A stretch of 64,000 nucleotides of DNA from Zychaea mexicana. Its lineage: Eukaryota > Mucoromycota > Mucoromycetes > Mucorales > Lichtheimiaceae. Location of the stretch: contig NW_026516687.1 of the NCBI RefSeq assembly GCF_025766255.1, positions 310,001 through 374,000 of the forward strand, in the 5' to 3' direction. The notes under the pieces are model-generated. The model made no database searches. It saw only the letters and a list, made by a program, of their open reading frames with translations, and was not told the origin of the DNA. Made by a program: the position numbers and the translations under genes. Shown piece after piece: positions 1 to 10,339 of the stretch. Position 1 is the first letter of the stretch. Each line of letters starts with the position of its first letter.

Positions 1-1111
1 GCATGTTTGCCAGAACCAACAAGGTGATGCTCACCCGCGCTGTCGAGTGCTACAAGACAATTATCGATCACGCCAAGTTGCCACGGATGATCCCTAAATT
101 ATCGACACTCTTGAAATCGCAAAAGGAGACGAGCAAATCTGTTCGACAGTGCGTTGCCGCCTGTCTCGACAAACTGGTTGAAACTAACACAAAGGAAGAT
201 ATCGCACCGCATCAAACTCTGATTGAAGACGCAATCCGTATGACTGCCATGGATTCAGCGCCAGACGTGCGTTTAGCTATTCGATGTTGCTACAAGACCT
301 ATAGCATAAAGTTCCCTGAATCTGCTTCAAAGTAAGCTCAAGAAGATAAAAACGGGAGGTGGGGGTTGGGGGAAGAATGATTAGAGAAGGATTTTATCAT
401 TGACAACGAGCAAACAAAACTAGGTTTGAAGAAAAGTTACCCGCCGATATCAAGAAATACCTGACCGTGACCGAAAGAAGGCCAACATCCAAACTCTTAT
501 CCAGAACATCCTCAGCCTCGTCCTTTTCCTCTACTACTTCCTCAACATCCGCTACAAAGAACGCACCAGCATCTCTGACGACATCTCACGCTGTGGGACG
601 TGTCGTTAAACACGCTGGTACGCGACTGCCGCGACCTAAGAGCAGAAACAGTGCACCACAATTATCCACAGCCAAATTACCGATCCCACAGCGTCCACGA
701 ACATCCATGTCTGCATCGCTTTCAGCAAGAGGATCCAAAATACCCAACGCAAAGAGACCAGCTACCCCCACCGCCAGCAAAGCTACGTCATCGTCTGTCT
801 TAATATCCAAACCTGCAGCAAAAGATGCATCCACAACAGCAACAGCAGCAACAGCAGCATCGTCATCCTCAAAAAATAGTAGCACATTATCTAAATTAAC
901 GCGAGCCACTGCATCGAGCTCATTGAAATTCACACCAAAGACCAACGCTCGAACATCAGCAACGATGCAGAAAATGTTTATGTTGCGCGGAATGACGCCT
1001 GTTCGACCGATTAAGCGGCCCTCTAGTAGTGTCTCTTCTACTACACGTAACAGTGGCCAGGAAAATAGACGTCCCGCAAAAAAGCAAAATGTGGAAAATG
1101 CGACTCAATAA
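1..1111 (+). CDS. CLASP-like microtubule-associated protein, 3' part
   Basis: The gene is cut by the left window edge. Two exons are visible, 1-331 and 424-1111, joined across a 92-bp GT-AG intron (phase 2). The first exon encodes alpha-helical HEAT-type repeats resembling the end of a CLASP N-terminal TOG domain (motifs such as LPRMIPKLSTLL and APDVRLAIRCCY). TOG domains of this family bind tubulin and stabilise microtubules at plus ends and kinetochores; that role is family knowledge. The second exon is a basic, Ser/Thr/Ala-rich tail, as in CLASP linkers, and contains a SKIP tetrapeptide at 734-745 that fits the SxIP consensus for EB1 binding, plus related TRLPRPK and AKLPIPQ segments. The stop codon is at 1109-1111. 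The protein is shorter after the TOG region than animal CLASPs, with no further TOG or C-terminal domain seen. The fold assignment is fairly secure; the exact orthology (Cls1/Stu1) is inferred. Confidence 0.7.
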
Positions 1112-1476
1112 GCAATAAAAAAGAAGTGTTCAGGGGCGCATTACTATACCACTATACTACTAGTACTACTGCTGCTGCTGCTGCTGTTGGTGTTGTTACT
1201 ACTACTAGTATACCCTGGCACTTCATTTTATCTGATAATATGTCACATACGACTCATACTACAGCATATTCTACATATTTTAAAAATAAGGAGCCATACT
1301 ACAACGGATGGGTCTCTCTTGCATACTACACTCACAACATCTGTCTATTGTTGATGCTATATGCCAGATATGAAAAGCGCTAAAAGCACCGACTGGTGGT
1401 TTCAAGAGAGCATATAACACACACACGAAATGCGGTTTGGTACTCAGCTTGCCCTATTCCCGTTTCCTTTTCTTAT
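1112..1476. other. Intergenic spacer between CLASP gene and Harbinger element
   Basis: No convincing gene. It contains CTA/CTG trinucleotide runs near 1150-1215 and is probably the 3' UTR and terminator region of the upstream gene. It ends in the TAA target duplication of the transposon. Confidence 0.4.
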
Positions 1477-1494
1477 TAAGAGCATCCCTAGCGG
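1477..1494 (+). repeat. Left target duplication and terminal inverted repeat
   Basis: TAA at 1477-1479, then the 15-bp terminal inverted repeat at 1480-1494. It pairs with 4430-4444 with a single mismatch. A second copy of CTAGCGGACTCGC lies at about 1551-1563, an internal subterminal repeat. Confidence 0.9.
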
Positions 1495-1707
1495 ACTCGC
1501 GAAATTTCAAATCTCGAAATTTTTGCGAGCGAGTTTGTATTTTTTTGTTCCTAGCGGACTCGCCAAACCATTTGCATAATTTGAGAGTCGCAGAATTCTG
1601 AGTCCAAGCTCGCGAAATTTGTCGACTCGCGAAACTACTTGTTGATCCTGTACCTCATTTTTTAAAATAAACTCAAAAACAACAACAACTTCACAATCAT
1701 CACCAAA

Positions 1708-2822
1708 ATGCAAGAAAATCGCCCCAACACCCCACAACCACCTAACTCCCCTTTGCCTACTTCCGCTCCTACCACTACTTCGTCCTCTTCCGTGAAGGAA
1801 AAGAAGAGTATTGGAAAGGCAGGAGGTCGCGAAGGCAACCTGAACTATTCTCCAGCAGAAGATCTTCAACTGTGTAAATCATGGTTGAAGATCTCGATCA
1901 ATGCCGAAACAGGGACAGACCAGGATGGTGGCCAATTCTGGCAAAAAGTTGCTACCCATTTTGCTTCGCATATCGAGGATCCCAGAGGCGAACGAACGGC
2001 CAAAGCCTTGATGAGCCGTTGGAGTCGTAACATCCAGAAAGAAGTTGCAAAGTTCTGTGGACACTACGCTCAGATTAAGGGTTTGAAACAAAGTGGCCAG
2101 AATGAACTGGGTCTGGTTAGTATTGAATAAAAAGTATAAGAAAAACATGTTAGTATACAGGGCCTGATATAAGTAACTTTCAGCGTACGCAAGCAAAGGA
2201 AGCGTATTTCAGATTCGAAAAGAAACAATTCGCATTTGAGCTTTGTTGGGAAACCCTCCGTTCTTTTGACAAGTGGAACGACAAGCTGGAAGAAATGAAG
2301 GCAAAGAAAAATACACCTGCCGACAACAATAAGAAGGGTAAAGGTAAAGCACCTGCAGTTTCCAATGTCGGTCAAGAAGGCGATAATGGTGAATCGTCGA
2401 CCGCGCAATCCACCAACAAAAGACCGGATGGAAACAAAAAAGAAAAGGCTCGAACAGAGCTCAAGCGCGACTTTGATGAAGCGATGAAAAATCAAGCCGC
2501 ATTTCTCGAAGAAACGAGAAAAAAGAGCAGATATTTGGAGCAGCTCGTGGCGGTAGAGAAAAGAAAAGCGAAGGACGACAGAAAAGAAAGGGATGAGAAG
2601 ATCATGGCTGTCGATCCTTCACAATTGGATCCCGTCCGCCGTCAGTTCTTTGAGATCCGGCAAAAACAGATCTTAGAAAGATTGCTTGCAGGAGGAGCAG
2701 AAGATGAAGAGGATGAAGAAGACGATGGAGAAGAAGATGAGAAGTTTGAAGAAGAGAACGAAGAAGTTGAAGAAGTAGAAGCAGTAGAACCATCAGGGGA
2801 TGAACATGATGTAGTTGAGTAG
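1708..2822 (+). CDS. Harbinger Myb/SANT-like accessory protein
   Basis: Two exons, 1708-2115 and 2184-2822, with a phase-0 GT-AG intron of 68 bp, give 348 residues. After a Pro/Ser/Thr-rich leader comes a Myb/SANT-like trihelix region with the tryptophans expected (YSPAEDLQLCKSWL, FWQKVATHF, LMSRWSRNIQKEV). It is followed by FELCWETLRSFDKW, a helix common in NAM-associated Myb proteins of Harbinger elements. The C-terminal third is charged coiled coil ending in a Glu/Asp-rich tail. In characterised PIF/Harbinger elements this second protein binds the element ends and brings the transposase into the nucleus; that role is family knowledge. The gene is convergent with the transposase gene, and only 46 bp separate the two stop codons. 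The start is the first ATG of the open frame. Most ORF callers would split it at the intron. Confidence 0.85.
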
Positions 2823-2868
2823 GATTAAGATGAAGATAAGAGTTTTTTTAATCAAGAAAAAGTATCCA

Positions 2869-4311
2869 TCATTTGACTTTACCATACGATTTCCACAAAT
2901 GTACAACAAGATCATCTTGTAGTTGTTGATGCTTCTGAGTATCGCGGATTTCTTGATATCGACTAAGATACTGTTTGAAAACAGCGTCATCACCGGGCAC
3001 TGTAGCTAATGTTGTTGCTGCAACCTCTTCTGGATTCACATCAATACCATCTGAATCAGAAGTGCTGACTCGAACTCGCTTTCTGTTTTTGTTGCGGCGT
3101 GCTTTTTCTCGGCGAGTTGCTTCATCATCGTACTCATAGTCAACTTCTGTACCGCGTTCATCCTCAATGGTCATGTTATGGAGAATGATGCAAGCGTTAA
3201 TAATTTTGGTGAGAGTTGCAATATTCCAATGACGTGCTGGCTGCTGGATGATGTGGTATCGAGCTTTTAGAACACCAAACGCGCGCTCAACATCTTTGCG
3301 CACGCTTTCTTGCATCGTGTTGAAATGCTACAAAAGAATAAATGATTATTATATTGGCGTTACAAAACAAATAGTTTAATATACCTGTTCTTGAAGGTTT
3401 TCAGGCATCTTGATGGATTGCACCAATGTTGCCCATTTGGGATATATCCCATCAGCAAGATAATACCCTATCGTATACTCGTTTTCGTTGATGCGGTATG
3501 CTACCGGTGGTGTACGTCCAGCAGCAAGATCCAAAAACAAAGGTGAGCGATCCAAAACATTGATATCATTGAGGCTTCCTGGAAGCCCAAAATAAGCATG
3601 CCATATCCATAGGTCAAAGTCTGCTACTGCTTCCAAAATCACTGTTGCTTCTCCTTCCTTGCCCCTGTACATTCCATGCCACGCTTTGGGACAATTCTTC
3701 CAAATCCAATGGGTACAATCCACCGAGCCTAGCATTCCAGGGAAGCCGCGTGCTTCTCCTTGAGCCAATAGTCTTGCCATGTCTGATTCATTTGGTGTAC
3801 GTAAATACGTTTCACCGAAAACATCGATGACTGCTTGACAAAAACGGAGCAGGCATTGACGAGCAGTCTCTTCGCCAATACGCAGGTAATCGTCCACTGC
3901 ATCAGCAGGCACACCATAGGCAAGTTGCCTCATTGCTGCAGTTGCTTTCGCGATGGCCGAGAACCCCAGCTTCCCAGCAGCATCCTTCTTTTGAACGAAG
4001 TAATCGTCTTCTTTACCAATGGCATCGACGATTTTTAGGAAAAGTGGACGGAACATCCGAAAACGACGGCGAAATTCTTCTGGACCATGAAGTGGAACTT
4101 CGTCGAAATAGTCACGTTGAAGCAACATTTGTCCCAATTCGCGTCTTCTCTCTTTGTACTTTCGCCCAAAGACTGATCCACGTTTCAAGGTACCTCCTTC
4201 CTCAATCTCCTTTCTCAAAGCTTCCATTGCTCGGTGATGGAGTTCAAGCCAGAGTAGCTCATCGGCATCAACATCAGAAAATATTTGGGCAAGTTCGCGA
4301 GTGGTTGGCAT
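2869..4311 (-). CDS. PIF/Harbinger DDE transposase
   Basis: On the minus strand, exon 1 is 4311-3385 and exon 2 is 3327-2869, with a 57-bp phase-0 GT-AG intron, giving 461 residues. The DDE_Tnp_4 catalytic triad is present: Asp198 in GSVDCTHWIWKNCP, Asp249 in LPGSLNDINVL, and Glu323 in ESVRKDVERAFGVL. The spacing D-50-D-73-E is reasonable for the family. YYLADGIYPKW and HFNTMQESVRKDVERAFGV are signature blocks. The upstream half contains a helix-turn-helix-like region (GKLGFSAIAKATAAMRQLAYG). The enzyme would cut and join the 15-bp element ends at TWA targets. There is no stop, frameshift or lost catalytic residue. The ATG at 4311 lies about 130 bp inside the right terminal repeat. The C-terminus carries a basic segment (RREKARRNKNRKR) that may act as a nuclear signal. 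Confidence 0.92.
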
Positions 4312-4429
4312 TTTTATAAAAAGAGAGTTTGAGGAAGTGAAATCTTTCGCGAGTCCGCTGGGGATCTACAGCAATAGCGAAATTTCGAGACCGAAAGCTT
4401 GCTCAAATTTCGCGATTTTTTTTGCGATA

Positions 4430-4447
4430 CCGCTGGGGATGCTCTAA
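4430..4447 (-). repeat. Right terminal inverted repeat and target duplication
   Basis: The 15-bp repeat at 4430-4444 is the inverse of the left end, followed by TAA at 4445-4447. A subterminal CGCGAGTCCGCTGGGGAT segment lies near 4351-4368. Confidence 0.9.
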
Positions 4448-4560
4448 ATACCATCGAACAGACACGCACATAATACACACATATTGCTAGTCGAGCCACA
4501 ACAGCACACAAACCCCCAAACTCTCTTATTGTTATCCTATGACTACAGGCTGGTTCCTCT

Positions 4561-4567
4561 TATAAAA
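4561..4567 (+). promoter_or_regulatory. TATA-like box of the Sec7-PH gene
   Basis: TATAAAA lies 94 bp upstream of the chosen ATG at 4655, followed by a CT-rich stretch and an A-rich leader, a common arrangement for fungal promoters. The end of the transposon is only 117 bp further upstream, so the promoter is compact or was partly displaced by the insertion. Confidence 0.5.
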
Positions 4568-4654
4568 AAACTTCCCTTCTCCTTCTTGTCGAACACTACA
4601 CAACAAATTCACCACTTTTCTTTTTCATAAACAACGTAAAAAAAAAGAAACATC

Positions 4655-7600
4655 ATGGCCGGCCCAGGTGATGCGATGACAACGAGTAGCAGTAGCTCAA
4701 CAACAACAACAACAACAACCACGACAACTGCTGCAGCACTCGACAACAGCAATGGAAATAGCAGCACTAGTAGCAGCAATAATAAACATCGACCTACATT
4801 TGCTGACCAATTACAAACCTTTGACTTTCGTGGCGATGCTGTTGATATGGCGCTGAGGTACTAGACCACCAAAGAACAACAGAAAGCGAAAAACACACTC
4901 CCCCAGTTGAAGGGCACACGACTTGTGGAGGAGGGGAAGGAAAATGGGGCATAAGAAAAAAGAAGTGAAGGCTCATCACCCAACAAAAAAAAAACTTGGT
5001 GTTTTTTTAGAAAGCTGTTGGCAAAGGCGCACTTGCCCAAAGAAGCACAACAAATCGACCGAGCCATGGAAGACTTTGCCAAACGGTATCATGAATGCAA
5101 TCCAGGCCTGGCTGACAGTCCAGGTAAGATAGTAATAGCTGGTATATGCTTCAAGGGTAGTAGTATATTAGCTATCAAGTTTAACGGATTGGTTTGGGTT
5201 GATCACACATTTGTCTATCTGTAGACGCTGCCTATGCCGTTGCATTTTTGCTGCTATTACTTCATACAGATGCGCACAATAAGAATGTGCGACAAAAGAT
5301 GAACAAGGATACGTTTATTATGCGGAAGGGGATCGTTGAAGGTGGCGAGAATGTGCCAGCTGAAATATTGGATGTAAGCCAGGCTGCAAAGTATAGAGAG
5401 CCAGTCTCTCTCTGTGTATGTGTGTGTGTGTGTGTGTGTGCGAGACATGGAGAAGGACGGTGTTTGCAGATACTACCTAGAATACACAAAGGCGTTTCCA
5501 TACATGTCTTAACGAACGCTCATCTCATTCTATCTGTAGATTATGTATGACAATATCGTGTCGACTGAATTCACTTATGCAGAAGGCAACGATGACGATT
5601 TGTTCAGAGCACGCACACCGACGTCCTGGTTCGGCCGATTAGCGAGAAGTGAATCCAGCAGTGCATTGACACCGGTAAGCTTCTTGTATCTATTTGGAAA
5701 AGGAAAATCCTGTTAACAGCGTGAAGTCTAATCTTTACCGTGAATATATTCCACACCTCCCATAAAAGGCAAATGCGGTCGAGGATCTTTATCCGAAATT
5801 AACGCAGCTCATGCCGCCCGAAAATTCGTTTCATTACAAGCGCATACCAAGACCGATCCAACTGAATGAAGCGCACATGGCATTCCATCACGCACGACCT
5901 TTGAGCCTCGGTGGTGTACGAGGTCGCCATAATAGCAGCAATGATGGCAGTAACACTTACACAATCCGAGTTGCTAAAGCAGCCATCATCGAGCGCAAAT
6001 ACGACATGTTGCCAGGGGGCAAAAGGGCAACGGCCCGAGGATGGCGACCGTTTGGTGTCATTCTGAGTGGTACCCAAATAATCTTTTTCGCAGATGTCTT
6101 GGCATTTGACTCCTGGCTTGCCGAGGAAGAACGACGGGAACGTGAATCACCACGACAGTGTTCAACAACAACAACAAGTAGTAGACCCGCCTCGGAACGA
6201 ACGTCTTCATCCTCTTCTTCATCTAGCACACCACCACCCTTTCGATTCCCAAGTGTATCCACCTCAACAATAGACACGACCAGCCATTCGCATTCGTTCA
6301 CATCATCCATCTACTCTACACACTCGCTGACGAACAGCATTGTCCCTATACCCTCTAGTCCTTCAACGCCCATTATTAACAGCAGCCCCAATAACCACCA
6401 CAACAACCTTCTTAGACCTGTACAGATTATATCGCTCGCAGATGCCGTGTGCATTTACGACGAATCCTACACCAAATACCCACATGTTTTCCGGCTAATG
6501 ACGGGCGACGGTCAACTATTCCTGATACGCGCTAAAAGTGATGCTGACATGGACGATTGGATGACCAAGATCAACTACGCAGCAACGATAAAGACGACAG
6601 GCGTACGGCTCAAGCCGTCGTCACCCTCATCATCAAGACACCATCACCATGGTGGGCGATCATCAGGGGATCGAGTGAAGCGAGAAGAACGGGCCAAGGT
6701 CAAAATTCTCGAATTATCTCATAAAATGGTTGAGCTGGAACGACTGCTGGAACGCGATTTACAACTAAGGCGAAACTTGATGGTCCTGGTGCCGCTACAA
6801 AAACCGAGCAAGGAACGTATTCTTTATTTTGCAGAAATGGTTGGCAGACGCGTCCATGCAAAACGGCTCGAGATGCAACGATTAGAGTGTTATCGCGAGT
6901 TCTTGGAAGTAGCCTTGTCTCAAGCAGAAGCAGTAGCGGCGACCATGACAACACGAAAAATGTCAGCCCCACTCTTGTCGCGCTCGCTGGTGCCAGCCAA
7001 TATTCTTGCAGCGCATCGATCAGCAACATCGCCCGCTCTTGCACAAATCGATCGCGAGGCGGGTGGTGGTGGTGCTAGCAGCTTGCCGCCGCGCAGTTAT
7101 ACAGTGAGTCCGATGCCGTTTGATGATGATCATGGAGAAGTCATGTGGAGCCAGACAGGAGAGGATACGCCATCATCATCGTCAGAAATGCTCAAGCCAG
7201 CCGAGGACGAAAAAAGCACACGGAGGTCCTCGTGTCCACAGATACCGCCTTTCCCATTCACTATGGAAGAAATACCGTCATCATCATCATCATCATCTTC
7301 AGCAGCAGCAGCAGCAGCAGCAGCAGCATCATCAGATGTAGCGGTAGTAATAGCAAGGGCAAGTACAACCGGAGCAGCAGTAGGAGGAGGAGGATCAGGA
7401 TCAAGATCTGGAGATACAACGCCACTGGAGAAACACAAGGACAAGTCTGTAGCGTTTGACGTGCCGTCAGAAGCAGATGCCAAGAATAGCAAGTGGATGA
7501 GACGACGCAGTAGCAGTAATCCAGTCAAGCCGGTAAACAACAAGCTTCTTGGAAACCGGGAAAGAAGTAGTTCGGAAGCATCGTCAGTCCGAGACGATGA

Positions 7601-7673
7601 TGAGCTTACGATAGTAAACGTTGCGACGGGTGATGACGACGATCCAGACAAAAATGATGGAAATGTCAAATAA
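4655..7673 (+). CDS. Sec7-PH Arf guanine-nucleotide exchange factor
   Basis: Five exons: 4655-4857, 5011-5123, 5225-5373, 5540-5674 and 5769-7673. All introns are GT-AG and the reading frame is kept, giving 834 residues. The Sec7 domain spans roughly residues 50-200. The catalytic glutamate corresponds to Glu79 in LPKEAQQIDRAMEDFAKRY, and the FLLLLLHTDAHNKNVRQKMN block is the Arf-binding hydrophobic groove. A PH domain follows (about 260-465), starting RVAKAAIIERKYDML. It is interrupted by a Ser/Thr/Pro-rich insertion of about 90-100 residues and ends in DMDDWMTKINYA. A coiled coil (LELSHKMVELERLLERD) and a long Ser/Ala-rich tail come after it. Sec7 proteins load GTP on Arf GTPases at membranes; the PH domain supports membrane recruitment. 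Only the second half of a canonical Sec7 domain precedes the PH domain, as in some fungal Syt1/Yel1-like proteins. An unseen upstream exon is possible. Confidence 0.85.
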
Positions 7674-7862
7674 ACGATAATCACACTCACTGTAAAGAAT
7701 CTGCCGGGCGAGATCACTGGCTGTGTTTTTCCTTTGAGAGATTTAAGCCCGCCACTGCAATTTGCTGGCTCGTGACTTTTTCACTGTGGGTTGGGGGGCA
7801 GAGGTGAAAAAAGAGAACAGACACACACGTTCTCTTTAATTTTATTTTTTAACTTTGATAAA

Positions 7863-8236
7863 ATGTACTGCATGCGATACTTTGTTCCATTACTACTGTT
7901 ACCATTTCCCGATGCGCCGCCTATTTTTGTCATCTTGTTTCTAGTGTCTTTCTTTTTACATCAGAAGCCTTGGTAAGAAATCATACGTTTAAAATAGAAC
8001 GTTTAGATCATTGAATAACTCATTGCGGGGTTTTCTCTTGCACTAGTATTTATTGCACGTTGCTGTTGATCGCCTTGTTCTCATCGACGTGCTATTGGGG
8101 ACAAGGACGGTGCTGGATCGATTTGCATCAATCACGGTTGTTTGACGTACGGCAAGATTCGAATGCGACGTTTGGACAGGGCGACGGGTGGTGGAACTAT
8201 AAGGTGACGTTACCTATAGGCCAATTGAACGCATAA
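7863..8236 (+). CDS. Small hypothetical membrane protein, 99 residues
   Basis: Exons 7863-7972 and 8047-8236 are joined by a 74-bp GT-AG intron (phase 2). Two hydrophobic stretches are separated by the motif LHQKPWCIYC: residues about 5-32 (FVPLLLLPFPDAPP then FVILFLVSFFL) and about 41-52 (LLLIALFSST). A polar tail follows with DSNATFGQGDGWWNYKVTLP. The exon join recreates an uninterrupted frame, and the hydrophobic-then-aromatic pattern looks like a real ER or plasma-membrane miniprotein. No family is recognised. The start is the first ATG; a longer reading without ATG is open upstream. The downstream hydrolase starts 380 bp later on the same strand. There is no sequence sign that it is a 5' exon of that gene, because the hydrolase frame has a stop just before its ATG. 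Confidence 0.5.
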
Positions 8237-8615
8237 ACTATCATTTGTCAGCTATACCCCCCCCCTTATTCTTTCTGGGGCGCACACACCAATCCACAGC
8301 ACACACATAAGCATTCAGCACGCATTTAATCGAACTTGTCCATTTCAGCAACACCTTGTTCCTTGTACATAAAAAGGCTCTTTTTTTTTCACACTATGGC
8401 AATAAAACAAAGAAAAAACCCATATGGTAACACAAGACAACAGTCGTGTAGTTGGGGTTGGTGTGTGTGTGTGTGTGTATGTATAGAGTTGATGGTGCGG
8501 ACTCTTATATATAAAGTGTCTGTCTTTTTAGACGCAAACGTGTTTACTTTCTTTTTCTTCCTTCTTCTTTTTCTTTGTTTCATCATCTACGCTACTTGGC
8601 TAAAACACTTGATTG

Positions 8616-10339
8616 ATGGACGGCATCCGCAAACAACTTCGACGACTTCCACCAGCCGCGGTGATCAAGGTCTTGCGCAAAGTCTTTGCTTATCCAGCAC
8701 CTGCCGCGCGCATGATCTTGAACGATATCACTCGTCCACGTAAAACGCATAAGCCCTGGATCCACAAGGTATCCTGGAACAACGCATGGTCCGGATGTTG
8801 GATTGGCGAACAAGTACACAAGCTCGACGCGATCGCCTTGCAAAGACGTATCGATCAAGCTGACATTATCTTCTTCAACGTCCACGGTGAGTGAGTTGGG
8901 TTGTCCGTGAGTCGGCGATTGGAAAGAAAAATAAAAAGGCTGGTGTAGTGTGCCTGTGTGATATTCATTTTAATTTGTGGAACCTTTGACAAAATCAACG
9001 ACAACAAACCACAGGCGGCGGATTCCGCCTGGGAACATCCACGATGTACATGGACACCTATATCCGGTGGATCACTTTCCTCAAAAAGAAGTACAATTTA
9101 AAAGCCCTCATCATGTCTATTGACTATCGGTAATTTCCACTATGATTGTCATTATTATAATTGTTGTCTTAGCCTCGTCCCCCACGGGGTAATGACTAAC
9201 TTTGGTCTGACTACTTTTTTTATTTTTTCGTCCCAATAGACTGGCACCCGAGTACAAGTATCCTAGTCCGGTGGAGGACGTTGTGAAAGCATATGAGCAT
9301 TTGGTGCAAACGATGGGTGTTGATCCGGGAAGAGTGGTTATTACGGGCGACTCGGCTGGAGCTTCATTGTTGCTAGAGATGTTGTTCTTGACGCACGATC
9401 CATCCATGTAATCAAGTCTCTCTCTCTCTCAGTAATATGCATTATTGAATACGACAAACAAAAACCATGGTAACTTACCAAAATGATCAAAATGACAGGT
9501 TCGAAATTGTGACGGATGATCCAGAAGAGGAGGATATGGGTGGACCCATGGTGAGCGAGTTGCCACGACCAGCAGGCGCCGTGTTTGTCTCGCCTCTGGT
9601 CACCGACGAAACAACGTCAGAATCATGGCGCGAAAACGTCAAATACGATTTCATTTCACAACACACAGCCAAGGTCATCAAACGCGATTATTTCGAAAAG
9701 ACACCCAACGATCCCGATGGTCCTACGGAGGCAAGCCCTATTCTCGGCATCGCCAAGCTGCAAACTGGCTTCCATGCCTTCTTGCCCCAACAGGTGCTCA
9801 TGTACATTGGCAACAAGGAGGTGCTACGAGATGATGCGCTGGATCTAGCAGAAAAGGCTGAGCAGGATGGTGTGCAATGGGAAAGTGTTGTCGAAGACTG
9901 TGTGCATGGTAAAGCATCATTACTTATTTTTATTCACCCGCTATCCATACATGAGTTGACGTTGTAAATGGGAGATAATGCTGGTTGAAACTAATGAATA
10001 ACGATTTCGGGGACGGATTTAGATTGGTTCTGTGTGCGGGAAGTCGTCAAGGACAAGGCAATGCTGGACCGTGCAGACACCGTGTTTGCTGATTTTTGCT
10101 ATCGTAGCGTGATTGCGCCACGTGAAGGACGTGTCCTCGATTCTTTATCGGCTCGTCGTACGAGCGAAGGTTTGGAAGCTGTTCCAGAAGATAATGAAGA
10201 AGGTGACGATGATTCTTCAAGTGACGAGTTTCACGAAGCATTATCCACGACGGATACGGAATTGGAAGCGCAAGTACTTAGAAAGTTGGAAGACCAATTA
10301 CCGACTGCCAAAAGCTCGACATTGACAGTTTATGTCTAG
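8616..10339 (+). CDS. Alpha/beta hydrolase, hormone-sensitive lipase family
   Basis: Five exons: 8616-8886, 9015-9129, 9240-9407, 9499-9908 and 10023-10339, joined in frame to 426 residues. The alpha/beta hydrolase fold-3 signatures are intact: the oxyanion motif HGGG at residues 90-93, IDYRLAPEYKYP shortly after, and the nucleophile elbow GDSAG with Ser167. Candidate acid and base residues are the Asp in EVLRDDALDLAEKA and the His in VEDCVHDWF. This family hydrolyses short to medium esters; the fungal branch includes steryl-acetate hydrolases such as Say1. The substrate cannot be read from sequence. No N-terminal membrane anchor is seen, because an in-frame TGA lies immediately upstream of the chosen start. 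The C-terminus is an acidic Ser/Asp/Glu-rich tail unusual for the fold. The frame across all four introns is unbroken. Confidence 0.88.

Larger units (their letters stand above)
1480..4444. mobile_element. PIF/Harbinger DNA transposon, structurally complete
   Basis: The element is 2,965 bp long. The outer 15 bases are GAGCATCCCTAGCGG on the left; the reverse complement of the right end is GAGCATCCCCAGCGG, so 14 of 15 positions match. It is flanked on both sides by TAA (1477-1479 and 4445-4447), the trinucleotide duplication expected of PIF/Harbinger elements (TWA). Inside are the two genes typical of the superfamily, arranged convergently: a Myb/SANT-like protein on + and a DDE transposase on -. 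Both open frames are undamaged after removing one short intron each. The CTAGCGGACTCGC motif recurs inside each end. The insertion lies in the spacer between the CLASP gene and a Sec7 gene, ending about 120 bp before that gene's TATA-like box. It is probably recent, judged from intact genes and a perfect target duplication. Activity itself cannot be seen here. Confidence 0.93.

Noticed and set aside
586..945. Long minus-strand frame opposite the CLASP tail
   Set aside because: Antisense shadow of a Ser/Ala-rich coding exon; composition of the true strand explains the open frame.
5390..5460. CRISPR-like or regulatory meaning of the TG/AC runs in introns
   Set aside because: Simple dinucleotide repeats without spacers; ordinary intron microsatellites.
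7130..7717. 195-residue minus-strand frame across the Sec7 gene's 3' end
   Set aside because: It reads Ser/Asp/Ala repeats produced by the opposite strand's TCA/GCA runs; no independent start context.
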